A DNA stretch of 64,000 bases from Elgaria multicarinata webbii (taxonomy: Eukaryota > Chordata > Lepidosauria > Squamata > Anguidae): the NCBI RefSeq assembly GCF_023053635.1, contig NC_086179.1:9004001-9068000 (forward strand), given 5' to 3'. Below, piece after piece: positions 53,085 through 60,619 of the stretch. Numbering within the stretch: position 1 is the first letter of the stretch; every line of letters begins with the position of its first letter. A model generated the notes under the pieces. It did no database searches, was not told where the DNA came from, and was given only the letters and a program-made list of their open reading frames with translations. The position numbers and the translations under genes were made by a program.

Positions 53085-55750
53085 TTATATAGCACCATCA
53101 ATGTACATGGTGCTGTACAGAGTAAAACAGTAAATAGCAAGACCCTGCCGCATAGGCTTACAATCTATAATAATAATAATAATAATGCTACTTATATAAC
53201 CCCCAAAGTTGTGAGATTGCAAACAGCAAGGGTGAGATTTCTAAGAACATCAACAGTATGTTTGCTGTCCAACCATTGACCTCAGTTGGACCAAAGTTAA
53301 GCTACACAAGCTTCTACAGAAATGTCCCACTGCAGGACAAAGACTAATTATCTCAGTGTGCATCTATCGGTTATGACATCCATTCCACTCCACCTTCTGT
53401 CTCCAAAGCTATGTGCCCTGCAGGCTACGTGATTTCCTCCTCCAGGATACCACTATCTTCCTGGCTCCTTCAGAGTCCCAGAGCTTCTCTTCTTACATTC
53501 CAAGAAAAGGCATTTGCAAACCTCTCTTTTCAGGGGCAAGTCTACACAGCGTTCCGAAGGCGTCCCGAAGCCTCTTGAGGGCGCCCCGAAAACGCTCGTG
53601 TAGTATGTACCTTAATCGTCCCCAGAAGAGGAGGAGGAGGAGGCGTGCTTCGGCGGCGCAGACAGTGGGCGGGCTGCTCCAGGCTCCGTTTCCCTTTAGC
53701 CAGCAGGCCCTGCGAGAGCTCCCAGCAGCGGGGCTGGGTCGTGGGAGGGAAGAGAGCGGACGGGCGAGGAAAGGGGTGGCGGCGACGGAGGCGGCCCCTG
53801 CGCGGTCCCGGGGGCGTGGGAGGCGCCCTCCCCTTTCCTCGCCCGTCTGCTCTCTTCCCTCCCACGACCCAGCCCCGCTGCTGGGAGCTCTCGCAGGGCC
53901 TGCTGGCTAAAGGGAAACGGAGCCTGGAGCAGCCCGCCCACAGTCTGCGCCGCCGAAGAACGCCTCCTCCTCTGCCTCTTCTGGGGACGATTAAGGTACG
54001 TACTATACGAGCGTTTTCGGGGCGCCCTCAAGTGGCTTCGGGGCACCTTCGGAATGCTGTGTAGACTTGCCCCTGTTCTGATTGTCTAATGTGAGTTCTC
54101 CGAAAGAGGAGTAGACAAATTTACAGAGGACAAGTCAGTTGACAGCTACTAGCCATTAGGGGTGTGCACGGACCCCCCGCTCCGCCCCGCGGGCCGATCC
54201 AAAAATTTCAGATCGGCCCGCTCTGCTCCGCACCGCTCCGCCCATACTCCGCTCCTCTTCGCCGCGGAGCTCCGGCTCCGAATCGGAGCTCTGCAGTGGA
54301 GGGGAGTGGCGCCAAGTAAGGCCGGGAGAGGAGGGCGGGAGGTTTACCGGGCCCTGCCGTCATCGCCGCCCGGTAAGGGACCAAGGGGGAGGGGGGCCTT
54401 ACTTGCGGCCCAGACTTCCTGGTTGAACCGCGGGCTCAATTGAAGACGCTGACGGACCGCGGACGGAGGCAGGTAAGGGAGGGGAGGGCAGGGGGGGTTA
54501 CTGGGCCCTGCCGCTGTCGCCGCATGAGCGACAGCGGCAGGGCCCGGTAAACCCCACTTACCTTTCCGGCGGAGCTCCGGATCGAGACGAAGGATCTACC
54601 TTCACCTCGATCCTCTTCGCCACGCTCCGCCGGCCCCCCAATCCTCTTCGCCTCCGCCTTAAGGGCAGGCGAAGCCACCCGCTCCGCTTCTAATTCGCCA
54701 GTCCGATTAGAAGCGGAGCACATCCCTACTAGCCATCACTATTGCTGTACGCAACCTGTGTCTTCAGGCACAGTGAGCCTCTGAATGCAAGTAGCCAGGG
54801 AAGACGCAACAGGGGAAGGCAACTACCTTCATGTCCTACTTGGTGGTGGCATCCCTGAGGCATTTGTTTAACTGCTATGGGAACCAGGAAGCAGGACTAG
54901 AAGGGGCAGCAGTCAAGGGCTCAGCACACCAGCAGGATGTTGAGGCCTTTTTGCCCCATCCTGCTGGCTCTGCAAACTGCCATTTTTAATATCCCACAAT
55001 GCACCTGGGACAGGTTCACAGTGGGGCATTGTGGGAAAGTATAGCGGCAGATCCCAGCTGCCTGCTGCTGTCAGCACTCCCAGGTAAACCCATGGCTAGT
55101 GACCCACCAGAGGCCACTTTTGCTTAGGGTTCCTCAAAACTGGAGCTGGCTCTCACATGGGCCTTTATTGTGATCCACCAGGGCTCCTTTTATGTTCACA
55201 GAAACTGGATTTGGAGGAGGGAGGAGTCCACCTGGGCCTCTCAACAGTTCCCCTCTACTCCTTTCACTTGCTAGCTAACACTCACATCTCTGTCTCCTTT
55301 TGGAATTCTACCCATGCTCAGAAGCAACCTCTTCATTGATTTTTGAGAGGCGCTGTGCCTTTAACTGCTGCACAAATGGCAAAAATTCAACTGGTACAGT
55401 TTTTTTCCAGCCTGGAAATGCACTTCTAGAAGGAAACTGCATCTGTTGGACGTCTGCTTCATGCGTCACCTAAAACCTACTACCACGAAACAAATGTTGT
55501 GCCAGCAGAGGGTGTATAAGATTGCAGGTACATTGACAAACGCGAAGCCTGACCCCTTCCTCGTGGGGCCAAGATTACCTCCAGTGGGTGTCATGTGATG
55601 GATGTAGACCTTTGCATCTCTCACGTTGTTGGGAGTCACTGGTGCCAGTTTGTCTTGCTGCCAGACCTTGATTCGATTTGAGAAACCAATGATATTGAAG
55701 TGATCATCAGGTCTCAGATCCTGGAGAATGGTGAACAGGGCCTCTTTGGT
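41506..55750 (-). CDS. ITIH5: Inter-alpha-trypsin inhibitor heavy chain 5, partial gene (last seven exons)
   Basis: Seven minus-strand exons (55579-55750, 50465-50774, 48991-49547, 48822-48875, 47339-47455, 45413-45790, 41506-41843) total 1926 bp. They join in one open frame of 641 residues plus stop, all with GT-AG boundaries. The product matches human ITIH5 closely from mid vWA domain to the C-terminus, and clearly better than ITIH6 or ITIH1-4 as recalled. ITIH proteins are secreted heavy chains that attach through a C-terminal Asp (the DPHF site) to chondroitin sulfate and hyaluronan in the extracellular matrix. The 5' exons (signal peptide, VIT domain, start of vWA with the MIDAS DxSxS) were not found between 55751 and 64000 and should lie beyond the window. 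The gene converges with TMEM110L. Confidence 0.92.
42225..43300 (-). mobile_element. L3-like LINE, split by an L2-like LINE
   Basis: The 3' end (ACATAAGAAGAGCCATCCTA) stops at 42276 and resumes at 42862 (CGTCCAGCACTCTGTTCACA). It continues to the CATTCTCCACACCGTGCATG stretch. Confidence 0.82.
42277..42861 (+). mobile_element. L2-like LINE 3' fragment nested in an L3-like LINE
   Basis: The open frame at 42334-42654 reads MHWLPICFRAQFKVLVLTYK, then TLHGLGPQYLMERL and FSVVAPRLWNDLP. The 3' end has TTGTAAACCGCCCGGAGAG and an (AAAT)n tail. ATCTC flanks both ends (42272-42276 and 42862-42866), a plausible short target duplication. Confidence 0.85.
43336..43425. mobile_element. Foldback element CGTATTTCTTCGATTCTAAG, copy 1
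   Basis: The inverted arms CGTATTTCTTCGATTCTAAG and CTTAGAATCGAAGAAATACG enclose about 50 bp. Confidence 0.85.
43430..44160. other. GC-rich segment between two foldback elements, ITIH5 intron
   Basis: GC- and CpG-rich sequence with GGAGCCGGCGCGAGACAGG, (GA)n at 43805-43817 and several long but unrecognised open frames. It could be a CpG island or the core of a larger transposon. No gene is recognised. Confidence 0.4.
44175..44276. mobile_element. Foldback element TATTTCTTCGATTCTAAG, copy 2
   Basis: The same arms as copy 1 (ending GAATCGAAGAAATACGGTA), with an extra internal TTAGAATCGATGGCGTC. Confidence 0.85.
44277..44634. other. ITIH5 intron, nothing recognised
   Basis: Unique sequence. 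TTTTGGACCACAGTTCCTGC near 44471 may be an old MITE piece. Confidence 0.35.
44635..45362 (+). mobile_element. L3-like LINE, 0.73 kb
   Basis: It includes the reverse transcriptase C-terminal coding remnant (ACTGCCAGTATCATACTGCG region) and CAGGAGCATCTCCCCTACGA. The 3' end is CTGATCCAGCAGGGCTCTTC. It stops about 50 bp from the ITIH5 exon at 45413. Confidence 0.85.
45413..45790 (-). CDS. ITIH5: ITIH5 exon: C-terminal ITI_HC_C region
   Basis: The 378-bp exon (acceptor ttaag before 45790, donor GTAAGG) begins VTVNGQLIGAPAPRHGHKKQ and continues RTYFRSITILSDKPERSYLE. It later shows VAIRGAVGFVILIHHYKNPA and LGFYISNSQGLSASSHGLIG. Each block has a close counterpart in human ITIH5 (VTVNGELIGAPAP, RTYLRTITIL, LGFYIANSEGLS). 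The exon length is a multiple of three and both boundaries are phase 1. Confidence 0.95.
46064..46213 (+). mobile_element. tRNA-derived SINE, 3' half
   Basis: CCTACCTCATAGGGTTGTTG and the GGGATATAAATACAACAAAT tail; the head is missing. Confidence 0.82.
46214..47338. other. ITIH5 intron, no repeat family recognised
   Basis: A (GT)n run at 46317-46339. Inverted segments GTCGGCTAGATGATC (46899) and GATCATTTAGCCGAC (47065) flank about 150 bp and may be foldback element ends. Confidence 0.4.
47339..47455 (-). CDS. ITIH5: ITIH5 exon with the DPHF processing/attachment site
   Basis: The 117-bp exon reads DGDPHFVVDFPLSKLTVCFN then IDGEPGDILRLVSDHKNS, nearly identical to human ITIH5. In the heavy-chain family the Asp-Pro bond of DPHF is cleaved and the new C-terminal Asp is esterified to chondroitin sulfate; the motif is intact here. 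The acceptor is ctgcccag and the donor is GTATGA. The frame is continuous with the flanking exons. Confidence 0.95.
47674..47822. repeat. Tandem duplication, 76-bp period
   Basis: GTGTTCCAGCCAGCCATG starts at 47674 and again at 47750. The second unit is slightly shorter in its CCATT run. Confidence 0.9.
47823..48821. other. ITIH5 intron, low-complexity (GGCT)n-rich
   Basis: CTGGCTGG runs at 47841-47865 and 48570-48665. The remainder is unrecognised. Confidence 0.4.
48822..48875 (-). CDS. ITIH5: ITIH5 small 54-bp exon before the DPHF site
   Basis: A strong pyrimidine tract (ccttctt ccctttcac attcttcccaacatccag) ends at 48876 and a perfect GTAAGT donor starts at 48821. The exon encodes SMPGKPETQSINVTKTS. 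This lines up with KKPYQPRIKISKTSV, just upstream of DGDPHF in human ITIH5, and restores the reading frame between its neighbours. NVT is a potential glycosylation sequon. It is too short to be found by ORF length alone. Confidence 0.85.
48991..49547 (-). CDS. ITIH5: ITIH5 exon: post-vWA conserved region
   Basis: The 557-bp exon starts after acceptor tttgtacacag and ends at donor GTTAGG. It reads FYDEIGTPLLSDIRVDYP, then FPNYFNGSEIVIAGKLF, HVEVTASNSDKYVLLKTDV, SYLTIKELLTSWLKSDD and RYHFVTPFTTLKMK. These are the blocks conserved in ITIH5 (FPNYFNGSEIIIAGKL, SYLTTKELLSSWLQSDD, FLTPFTSMK). The end of the exon (EEVYTGPSIEGVGEIVQG) is the variable linker. NGS is a likely N-glycosylation site. Confidence 0.95.
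49801..50054 (+). mobile_element. tRNA-derived SINE, full length
   Basis: The head is GCCAGTGTGGTGTAGTGGCT and the tail (AATA)n. The (TAAA) tail served as target for the Sauria SINE that follows. Confidence 0.9.
50055..50360 (-). mobile_element. Sauria/Squam1-type SINE (tRNA head, BovB-like tail) with 14-bp target duplication
   Basis: On the minus strand it begins with a tRNA-like head (AGCCTCGTGTGGCGCAGAGC). The end has the BovB-like CAGCAATGACTCAGTGCTTG, then (CCTTT)n. TAAATAACTGTAAG flanks both ends (50041-50054 and 50361-50374), a perfect LINE-endonuclease-type duplication. The element is complete. It lies in the ITIH5 intron 104 bp from the exon at 50465. Confidence 0.95.
50465..50774 (-). 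CDS. ITIH5: ITIH5 exon: vWA domain, second part
   Basis: The acceptor is tcttcctag before 50774 and the donor GTTGGT follows 50465. The exon begins TNINGALQ, carrying the metal-site Thr of GGT, contains SVSLIIFLTDGRPTVGET with the MIDAS Asp of LTDG, and ends DAAAQLKG. An NNT glycosylation sequon and VGIGNDVDYKLLERLALENC follow the ITIH5 pattern. A Sauria-type SINE sits about 100 bp further along the intron, at 50055-50360. Confidence 0.95.
50891..51020. mobile_element. CAGCCTTCCTCAACC perfect-palindrome MITE, copy 2
   Basis: This 130-bp copy differs from copy 1 at about one base. Duplication is ATCTAGAT (50883-50890) and ATCTAGAC (51021-51028). It is in the ITIH5 intron, about 115 bp upstream of the exon at 50465-50774. 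Confidence 0.95.
51440..51760 (-). mobile_element. L2-like LINE 3' end
   Basis: (TTTA)n, then TACCGCCCAATAGCCGGAGC and AAAAGGTCTTCCCCTGGCGT, is the same family as 25098-25490. Confidence 0.75.
51761..52714. other. ITIH5 intron, nothing recognised
   Basis: Includes a small direct repeat (ACCAATCAGAACTCAAA at about 51758 and 51798) and a poly-C run near 51931. Confidence 0.4.
52715..53030 (+). mobile_element. L2-like LINE 3' end
   Basis: It is collinear with 15280-15580 (GTTACCCAGAGGACCTTCTC, CTCTTCCGGCAGGCC, TTCCCTGCCTCGATC). It shares its (ATT)n tail with the inverted element at 53084-53165. It carries a short (ATTT) insertion in the Trp-Asn region. Confidence 0.82.
53029..53083. repeat. 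(ATT)n microsatellite shared by two LINE tails
   Basis: ATT run between opposite-strand LINE 3' ends. Confidence 0.97.
53084..53165 (-). mobile_element. L2-like LINE tail, joined tail-to-tail to another LINE
   Basis: AGCACCATCAATGTACATGG follows the (ATT)n tract that also ends the plus-strand element at 52715-53030. Confidence 0.82.
53531..54075. mobile_element. 545-bp GC-rich foldback element
   Basis: The arms 53531-53780 and about 53830-54075 are inverted copies with few mismatches. The ends are CAGGGGCAAGTCTACACAGC and its near complement. The centre is a short non-palindromic GC-rich loop. The CAGGGGC ends are hAT-like, but I could not read a target duplication. Open frames inside are artefacts of GC content. 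Confidence 0.88.
54100..54920 (+). mobile_element. L3-like LINE remnant interrupted by a hAT-type MITE
   Basis: AGAGGAGTAGACAAATTTAC at the left and TCATGTCCTACTTGGTGG at the right are parts of the L3-like 3' region. The MITE at 54157-54728 lies between. Confidence 0.65.
54157..54728. mobile_element. TAGGGGTGTGCAC hAT-type MITE with 8-bp target duplication
   Basis: The 572-bp element has ends TAGGGGTGTGCAC and GAGCACATCCCTA. CTAGCCAT occurs on both sides (54149-54156 and 54729-54736). The interior is GC-rich and has a palindromic CGGTAA-CGGCAGGGCCC region. Confidence 0.92.
54921..55578. other. ITIH5 intron, nothing recognised
   Basis: Unique sequence between the L3 remnant and the ITIH5 exon. 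Confidence 0.4.
55579..55750 (-). CDS. ITIH5: ITIH5 exon: vWA domain, first part in window
   Basis: On the minus strand the acceptor (ttctttcag) precedes ACC at 55750 and the donor GTAATC follows 55579. The exon reads TKEALFTILQDLRPDDHFNI then IGFSNRIKVW and ends KVYIHHMTPTG, matching human ITIH5 TKDALFTILHDLRPQDRFSI and KVYIHHMSPTG. This is the central Rossmann-type vWA fold. It starts in phase 0 and leaves one base for the next exon. Confidence 0.93.
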
Positions 55751-56410
55751 CTGAAAGAAAACGGAGCGATGCCGTCAGGATGAATGCATCCGATTTGTAC
55801 AATGGTTCACACCTGTATCGTCTTTGCTGGAGAGACGACTTACATGTGTGGACCATAGTGTAGTGGTCAATGTCGTGTGGACTGCGGTGTAGTGGTCAAG
55901 TTTGACAGCACCCCCACAGCCACACCCCACAAGGAGAGCCCCAAAATCCAGGAAATTGTATTGATCCATATCAACAAACCAGTTCTAGTAGTTTTCAGGT
56001 CTTTGATAAGGCTAATGAGTACCCATTCAAGACCACGTCATCCCAAAACACTTTGCATTACAACAGGGAGCAATATAAACTGATCCTGGGAAAATTCATC
56101 CTCCCCTATCCTACCCCACCCCATCTCCAGCTATTGTGAGGATTGCAGCCATGCTCCAATGGAACAGGAAAATCTGAGGGGTGGGTGGCAGATGACACCT
56201 TTGCACCTTGGAGACCTTTTTTTAGAGTTCTGCCTTTTTCTGGCTGGAACCTGGAGGGGCTTCACTGCCCTACTGACATCAGAGCCACCAGCCTCCACTG
56301 ACCAATGTCCCTGGCTGTAAAAAAAAGTGCCAGTGTTGTGTCCTTGTAAGCCCTGGCTCTGCTACACCACCGCGTGTGAATGGACCATTACAAACCAAAA
56401 ACATGACCTT
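55751..56410. other. ITIH5 intron, nothing but a MITE half-copy
   Basis: The GTGGAGGCTGG-type half-copy lies at 56222-56303. GTGTAGTGGTCAA is duplicated at 55858 and 55888. Confidence 0.4.
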
Positions 56411-56650
56411 AGAATCATAGACCATAGAATAGTAGAGTTGGAAGGGGGCTATTATAAGGCCATCGAGTCCAACCCCCTGCTCGATGCCGGAATCCACCTT
56501 AAAGCATCCCTGACAGATGGCTGTCCAGCTGCATCTAGTGTGGGACAGCCCACGACCTCCCTGGGTCATTGGTTCCATTGTTGTACGGCTCGAACAGTCA
56601 GGAAGTTTTTCCTGATGTCCAGCCGGAAACTGGCTTCCTGTACCTTGGGC
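56411..56650 (-). mobile_element. CR1 LINE 3' fragment
   Basis: A diverged 3' end (AGAATCATAGACCATAGAAT) leads into the GGAAGTTTTTCCTGATGTCC coding tail. Confidence 0.87.
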
Positions 56651-56710
56651 TTATACACCCTCTCACGGTGCATACAAGGACTACATGGGAGTGTTGGTGT
56701 GCGCATAGGT

Positions 56711-56860
56711 TAGGAACATAGGAAATTGCCTTGTTCTGAAACCTCTCCAGGGTTTCAGGCTGGATTCACTCCTAGCCCTACCTGGAGAAGCTGGGCATTG
56801 CACCTGTGAGACCTTCTGCATGCAAAGCAGGGGATCTACCACTTCGTACGATCACCCTAT
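56711..56860 (-). mobile_element. Second-family SINE, partial
   Basis: AGGAACATAGGAAATTGCCT starts it. CCTAGCCCTACCTGGAGAAG and CTTCTGCATGCAAAGCAGG follow. Confidence 0.82.
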
Positions 56861-57217
56861 GCGATCCATCCACTGCAAAATAAATAAATAAATAAAGGGT
56901 GGGGGCTGCTCTATGATGAACTGCGGTATCCTGAGAAGTAGTTGAGTGGGGGCACCCAGCTCTGGCACTTTTGTAGCAGGGATGGGGAAAGTGTTCACAC
57001 ACATACACCTGATGTTGTTGGGCTGCAACTGTCATGAGCCCTAGCCAACATGGCCAATGGTGAGACATGGTGGGAATTGCAATACAACAACATGTCCCCT
57101 ATCCTTAATATTATACCAATGGATTCCAAAGTTTACTCTTGAGGAAATGGATTCTTTGGACATGCTTCCCAGATTCTCTCCGTCCAAATTCTTCCTTTTC
57201 TATTCCAAGTTACTCAA

Positions 57218-57267
<50 letters not shown>

Positions 57268-57464
57268 TGGATGATCTGCCATTCTTCCATTTACAAAATA
57301 ATAATAAAAATCTCAGACTTTCACAGTACTTGAATTTATGCAGATGTGCTTATGTGCATTGGTAACCTCTGAGAATGGGTAGGGGGGTGGTTGCAAACTA
57401 GAAATGGTGCCATAACGTTCTGGTGGCAAACCATTCTGAACAAAGCCCAGCTTTTTTTTAAAAA
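56861..57464. other. ITIH5 intron, (ATT)n only
   Basis: Holds the (ATT)n run and, near 57025-57080, a diverged GGCTGCAACTGTCATGAG-type MITE piece. Confidence 0.35.
57221..57267. repeat. (ATT)n microsatellite
   Basis: A pure ATT run not obviously tied to a LINE. Confidence 0.97.
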
Positions 57465-57660
57465 GGAATCGCAGCTTACAGGACATGGGGGGAATTGCAG
57501 CCTATAGGACATGGGGGGTGGGTGGGAATCACGGCCTACAGGACATGGGGGGCGGGAATTGCGGCCTACGGGACATGTTGGCGGGAAACGGAGGACATGG
57601 GGATATCGGGGGAGCAGGAAATGGAGGCCAGGAGAGATCGGGGGGTATCGTGGGATGGCA
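57465..57660. repeat. Fragment of the GC-rich family minisatellite, inverted
   Basis: GCGGGAATTGCGGCCTACGG and repeated GGACATGGGGGG units match the reverse complement of 8340-8420. Confidence 0.65.
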
Positions 57661-57818
57661 TGTTATTGCAAAATCTAGGTATAAATTTATATGGTAACAA
57701 TTTCCGAAGTATCCCCCACTTTCAAGAAAGTGGTAAAAAGACCCCCAAAACAAGACTTCTATTTGACATCATTTCCTGTATTTGCATTGTGTAGTTTGAG
57801 AGACACAAACGCTAAAGA

Positions 57819-57951
57819 TGGCTTCCCCAACTGGGCATCCTCCAGATGCGTTGGACTACAACTCCCATCATCCCTGGACAACCTGGCTGGGGATGGTGTG
57901 CATTGTTGTCAAACACATCTAGAAGGATGCCCATTTGAGGAAGGCTGTGGT
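57819..57951. mobile_element. Diverged relative of the CAGCCTTCC palindrome MITE
   Basis: TGGCTTCCCCAACTGGGCAT, then GACTACAACTCCCATCATCC, ending TTGAGGAAGGCTG. Half-copies also occur near 17345-17520 and 63442-63500. Confidence 0.65.
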
Positions 57952-57955
57952 AAGC

Positions 57956-58299
57956 CTTTTTTTTTTTTTGCAGGGGGAAGAGAGGTCAACTAGATCCAAC
58001 AGCATTTGACACAAAATAGCTCACGCAGTGCCAAGTCCCCGGCTCCCTTCCCTTTCAATCTTATAACAATGAAGGTTTCTTGGTCCCGGTTGAGAGGATA
58101 AATTTGGAGGAGATCACAAACAAATCAGTAGTCTCTCTTCAGCTTCCCTTGAGCTCTCGCATGGAGGCCAATGATGTCATTTAACACATTACCCATCGCA
58201 ATGGAATCTGGAGTCATCGCTCCAGCTGGTGGCCTTGGGGTTAGATCCAAAGGCTATCAAGGACAATAGATTCTTCTTATTTTCTTTTCAGCACTAGTA
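57956..58299. other. ITIH5 intron, nothing recognised
   Basis: A poly-T run at 57958-57969, otherwise unique. Confidence 0.4.
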
Positions 58300-58390
58300 T
58301 GGTACGGCAGTGCCATCTTAATGTATGGGCACGCTGGGCAGTTGCCCGGGGCCCCCACGAGCATACAGGTCCCATGCTAATCTATGCATC

Positions 58391-59120
58391 TCATAGAATC
58401 ATAGAATCATAGAATAGCAGAGTTGGAAGGGGCCTACAAGGCCATCAAGTCCAACCCCCTGCTCAATGCAGGAATCCACCCTGAAGCATCCCTGACAGAT
58501 GGTTGTCCAGCTGCCTCTTGAATGCCTCTAGTGTGGGAGAGCCCACAACCTCCCTCGGTCACTGATTCCATTGTCATACTGCTCTAACATTCAGGAAGTT
58601 TTTCCTGATGTCCAGCTGGAATCTGGCTTCCTTTACTTGAGCCCGTTATTCCGTGTCCTGCACTCTGGGAGGATTGAGAAGAGATCCTGGCCCTCCTCTG
58701 TGTGACAACCTTTTAAGTATTTGAAGAGTGCTATCATGTTTCCCTTCAATCTTCTCTTCTCCAGGCTAAACAGGCCCAGTTCTTTCAGTCTCTCTTCATT
58801 GGGCTTTGTTTCCAAACCCCTGATCATCCTGGTTGCCCTCCTCTGAACACACTCCAGCTTGTCTGTGTCCTTCTTGAATTGCGGAGCCCAGAACTGGACA
58901 AAATGCTCTAGATGAGGCCTAACCAGGGCTGAATAGAGAGGAACCAGTACCTCACGTGATTTGGAAGCTATACTTCTATTAATGCAGCCCAAAATAGCAT
59001 TTGCCTTTCTTGCAGCCATATCGCACTGCTGGCTCATATTCAGCTTGTGATCTACAACAATTCCAAGATCCTTCTCATTTGTAGTATTGCTGAGCCAAGT
59101 ATCGCCCATCTTGTAACTGC
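58391..59120 (-). mobile_element. CR1 LINE, 730 bp, splitting a hAT remnant
   Basis: It is a long CR1 with the coding tail open on the minus strand from about 59110 (KMGDTWLSNTTNEKDLGIVV) through [19 protein letters not shown] to [17 protein letters not shown]. Octamer repeats mark the 3' end at 58391. It is 5'-truncated within the reverse transcriptase C-terminus. Confidence 0.92.
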
Positions 59121-59194
59121 AATACAATATATTACAATGTAATACAATACAATGTATCTCAAGCAATACATCGTTCTTGATGAAAATTGTGGTA

Positions 59195-59470
59195 CTCTCC
59201 CTGCATTGTACGGAAAAATAATTTCGGACAACTTGACATCTGTGTGTTTCCCAATGTTGACATTGCACTCAGAGAGTTCATGTGCATGATGGTGACCAAC
59301 TGTGCAGGAGAACGTTCATTTTTCAAGACTGAAACTTATTTTAAAAAATCAGCTTCGCAGCACAACGGGGCAGCAGCGTTTGAACTGGCTTTCACTCATG
59401 TATATGGAAAATGATATCCTGAAGACCATTGACTTCAAGCCAATTATAAAGGAATTCTCTGCAAATTGAA
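59195..59470 (+). pseudogene. hAT-family transposase C-terminal dimerisation domain (remnant)
   Basis: The plus-strand translation reads FPNVDIALREFMCMMVTNCA then GERSFFKTE, and after one frame change SLMYMENDILKTIDFKPIIK then EFSAN and stop. NCAGERSF and the DILKTIDF..II.EF end match the hAT C-terminal dimerisation region found in ZMYM1/ZMYM5-like and Zaphod-type proteins. The rest of the transposase is absent and the frame is broken once, so it is inactive. Confidence 0.8.
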
Positions 59471-59472
59471 GC

Positions 59473-59737
59473 CCGCGACGGAGGAAGGTAAGTGTCCCTC
59501 CTCCCTGCTCCCTTACCTGGCGCTGCCGCCACCGCCGCCGCATGGATGGCGCCGCCGGCAGCGCCGGATTAGTCCCCCTCCCCCCCACTTACCTGCAGGT
59601 GAAGCTCCGGATTGAGGTGATCCTCTTTGCCTCGATCCGCAGCCCCCCTGACTCTCTTCGCCTCCGCCTTTTCCGGAGGCGAATTAGGCCGCCTCGCTCC
59701 TGCTTCTCTGAACCGAAGAGAAGCGGAGCACATCCCT
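59473..59737. mobile_element. TAGGGGTGTGCAC-family MITE, right part only
   Basis: GAAGCTCCGGATTGAGGTGA through AGCGGAGCACATCCCTA is homologous to 54560-54728. The left end is missing. It lies inside a hAT transposon remnant. Confidence 0.8.
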
Positions 59738-60619
59738 AATTTTTATGTGGAAATTTTTGTTTTTCAAGTTCAAGGCTCATGTTATATTGTCCAAACATTT
59801 GTACTGAGTAATCTTTGCTGTGCAGCATGTTTGTTTTTAATGTCAAAACACTGATTTTGTTGGAGGTACCAATAAATATAAGTTTATTTTATCGATAATT
59901 TACATTTTTATTCCTGTGAGTGGTTGTGTAGGCAGGGCCCAGTGCACTGCTTTTCCCAGATGGTCATTTTGCACCTTATTCATGAACGTGTTACTTGGCC
60001 TTGAACCATCAACTATCGGAGATAGCACGGATTCTCTCCGTCAATCAAAGTGTAATTTAGAATGGTGGCAGCCAGGGGTGTAGCGGAGGCAGGACTCACA
60101 GGGTCAAAGCACCCAGACTTTTTGATTAGCAGGGAAGATGACATCATTTGCCACCCTCTTCAGTCTTCTCTGCTCTCTCTCTCTCTGAGCTTAGCTGCAA
60201 TCCTAACAGTAGGTGGATGTGGGAGATGGATTTTTTACAGCAACAATATATTGTTCTGAACGATCCCTGTTATAATGCAAAGTACTTTGCCGTGTCTTGG
60301 TTTCGAATGGGCATTTAAGATACATTAGCTTTTTTATTATTATTATTTTGTCGAAATCAAGTTTAAAGACAAAGAACAAAAATGCACATTTGGTGAAAAT
60401 AATGTTAGAAAATGGATCCTATTAGGTTAATTGCTTGCAAAAAAAAAAGCCGATCTTGAGCAAAACTATGCACAAAAATGCATGTAAAATGCACGTAAAA
60501 ATGCATAGGAATTTCTATGCAAGCTTCCACCCACCCCTCTAAGTTTAGGATGATCCGACTTACAAATGGAAAAATAAGAAACCAAAATTGACAGATTTGC
60601 CTCTCCCTAGTTATATGCA

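Larger units (their letters stand above)
58300..60240 (+). mobile_element. hAT transposon remnant, split by a CR1 and a MITE
   Basis: Left flank (GCCATCTTAATGTATGGGCA), transposase remnant (59187-59460) and right part (59738-60240, with AAATATAAGTTTATTTTATC and CAGCCAGGGGTGTAGCGGAG) appear to belong to one element. Boundaries are approximate. Confidence 0.62.

Noticed and set aside
53413-54064. Long Arg/Pro-rich frames on both strands
   Set aside because: Mirror images produced by the palindrome; not coding.
41506-55750. ITIH6 or ITIH1-4 identity
   Set aside because: The VPVVWKQRKIYNGE, GQLIGAPAPRHGHKKQRTY and FPNYFNGSEIVIAGKL blocks match ITIH5 clearly better than the recalled ITIH6, ITIH1, ITIH2 and ITIH3 sequences.
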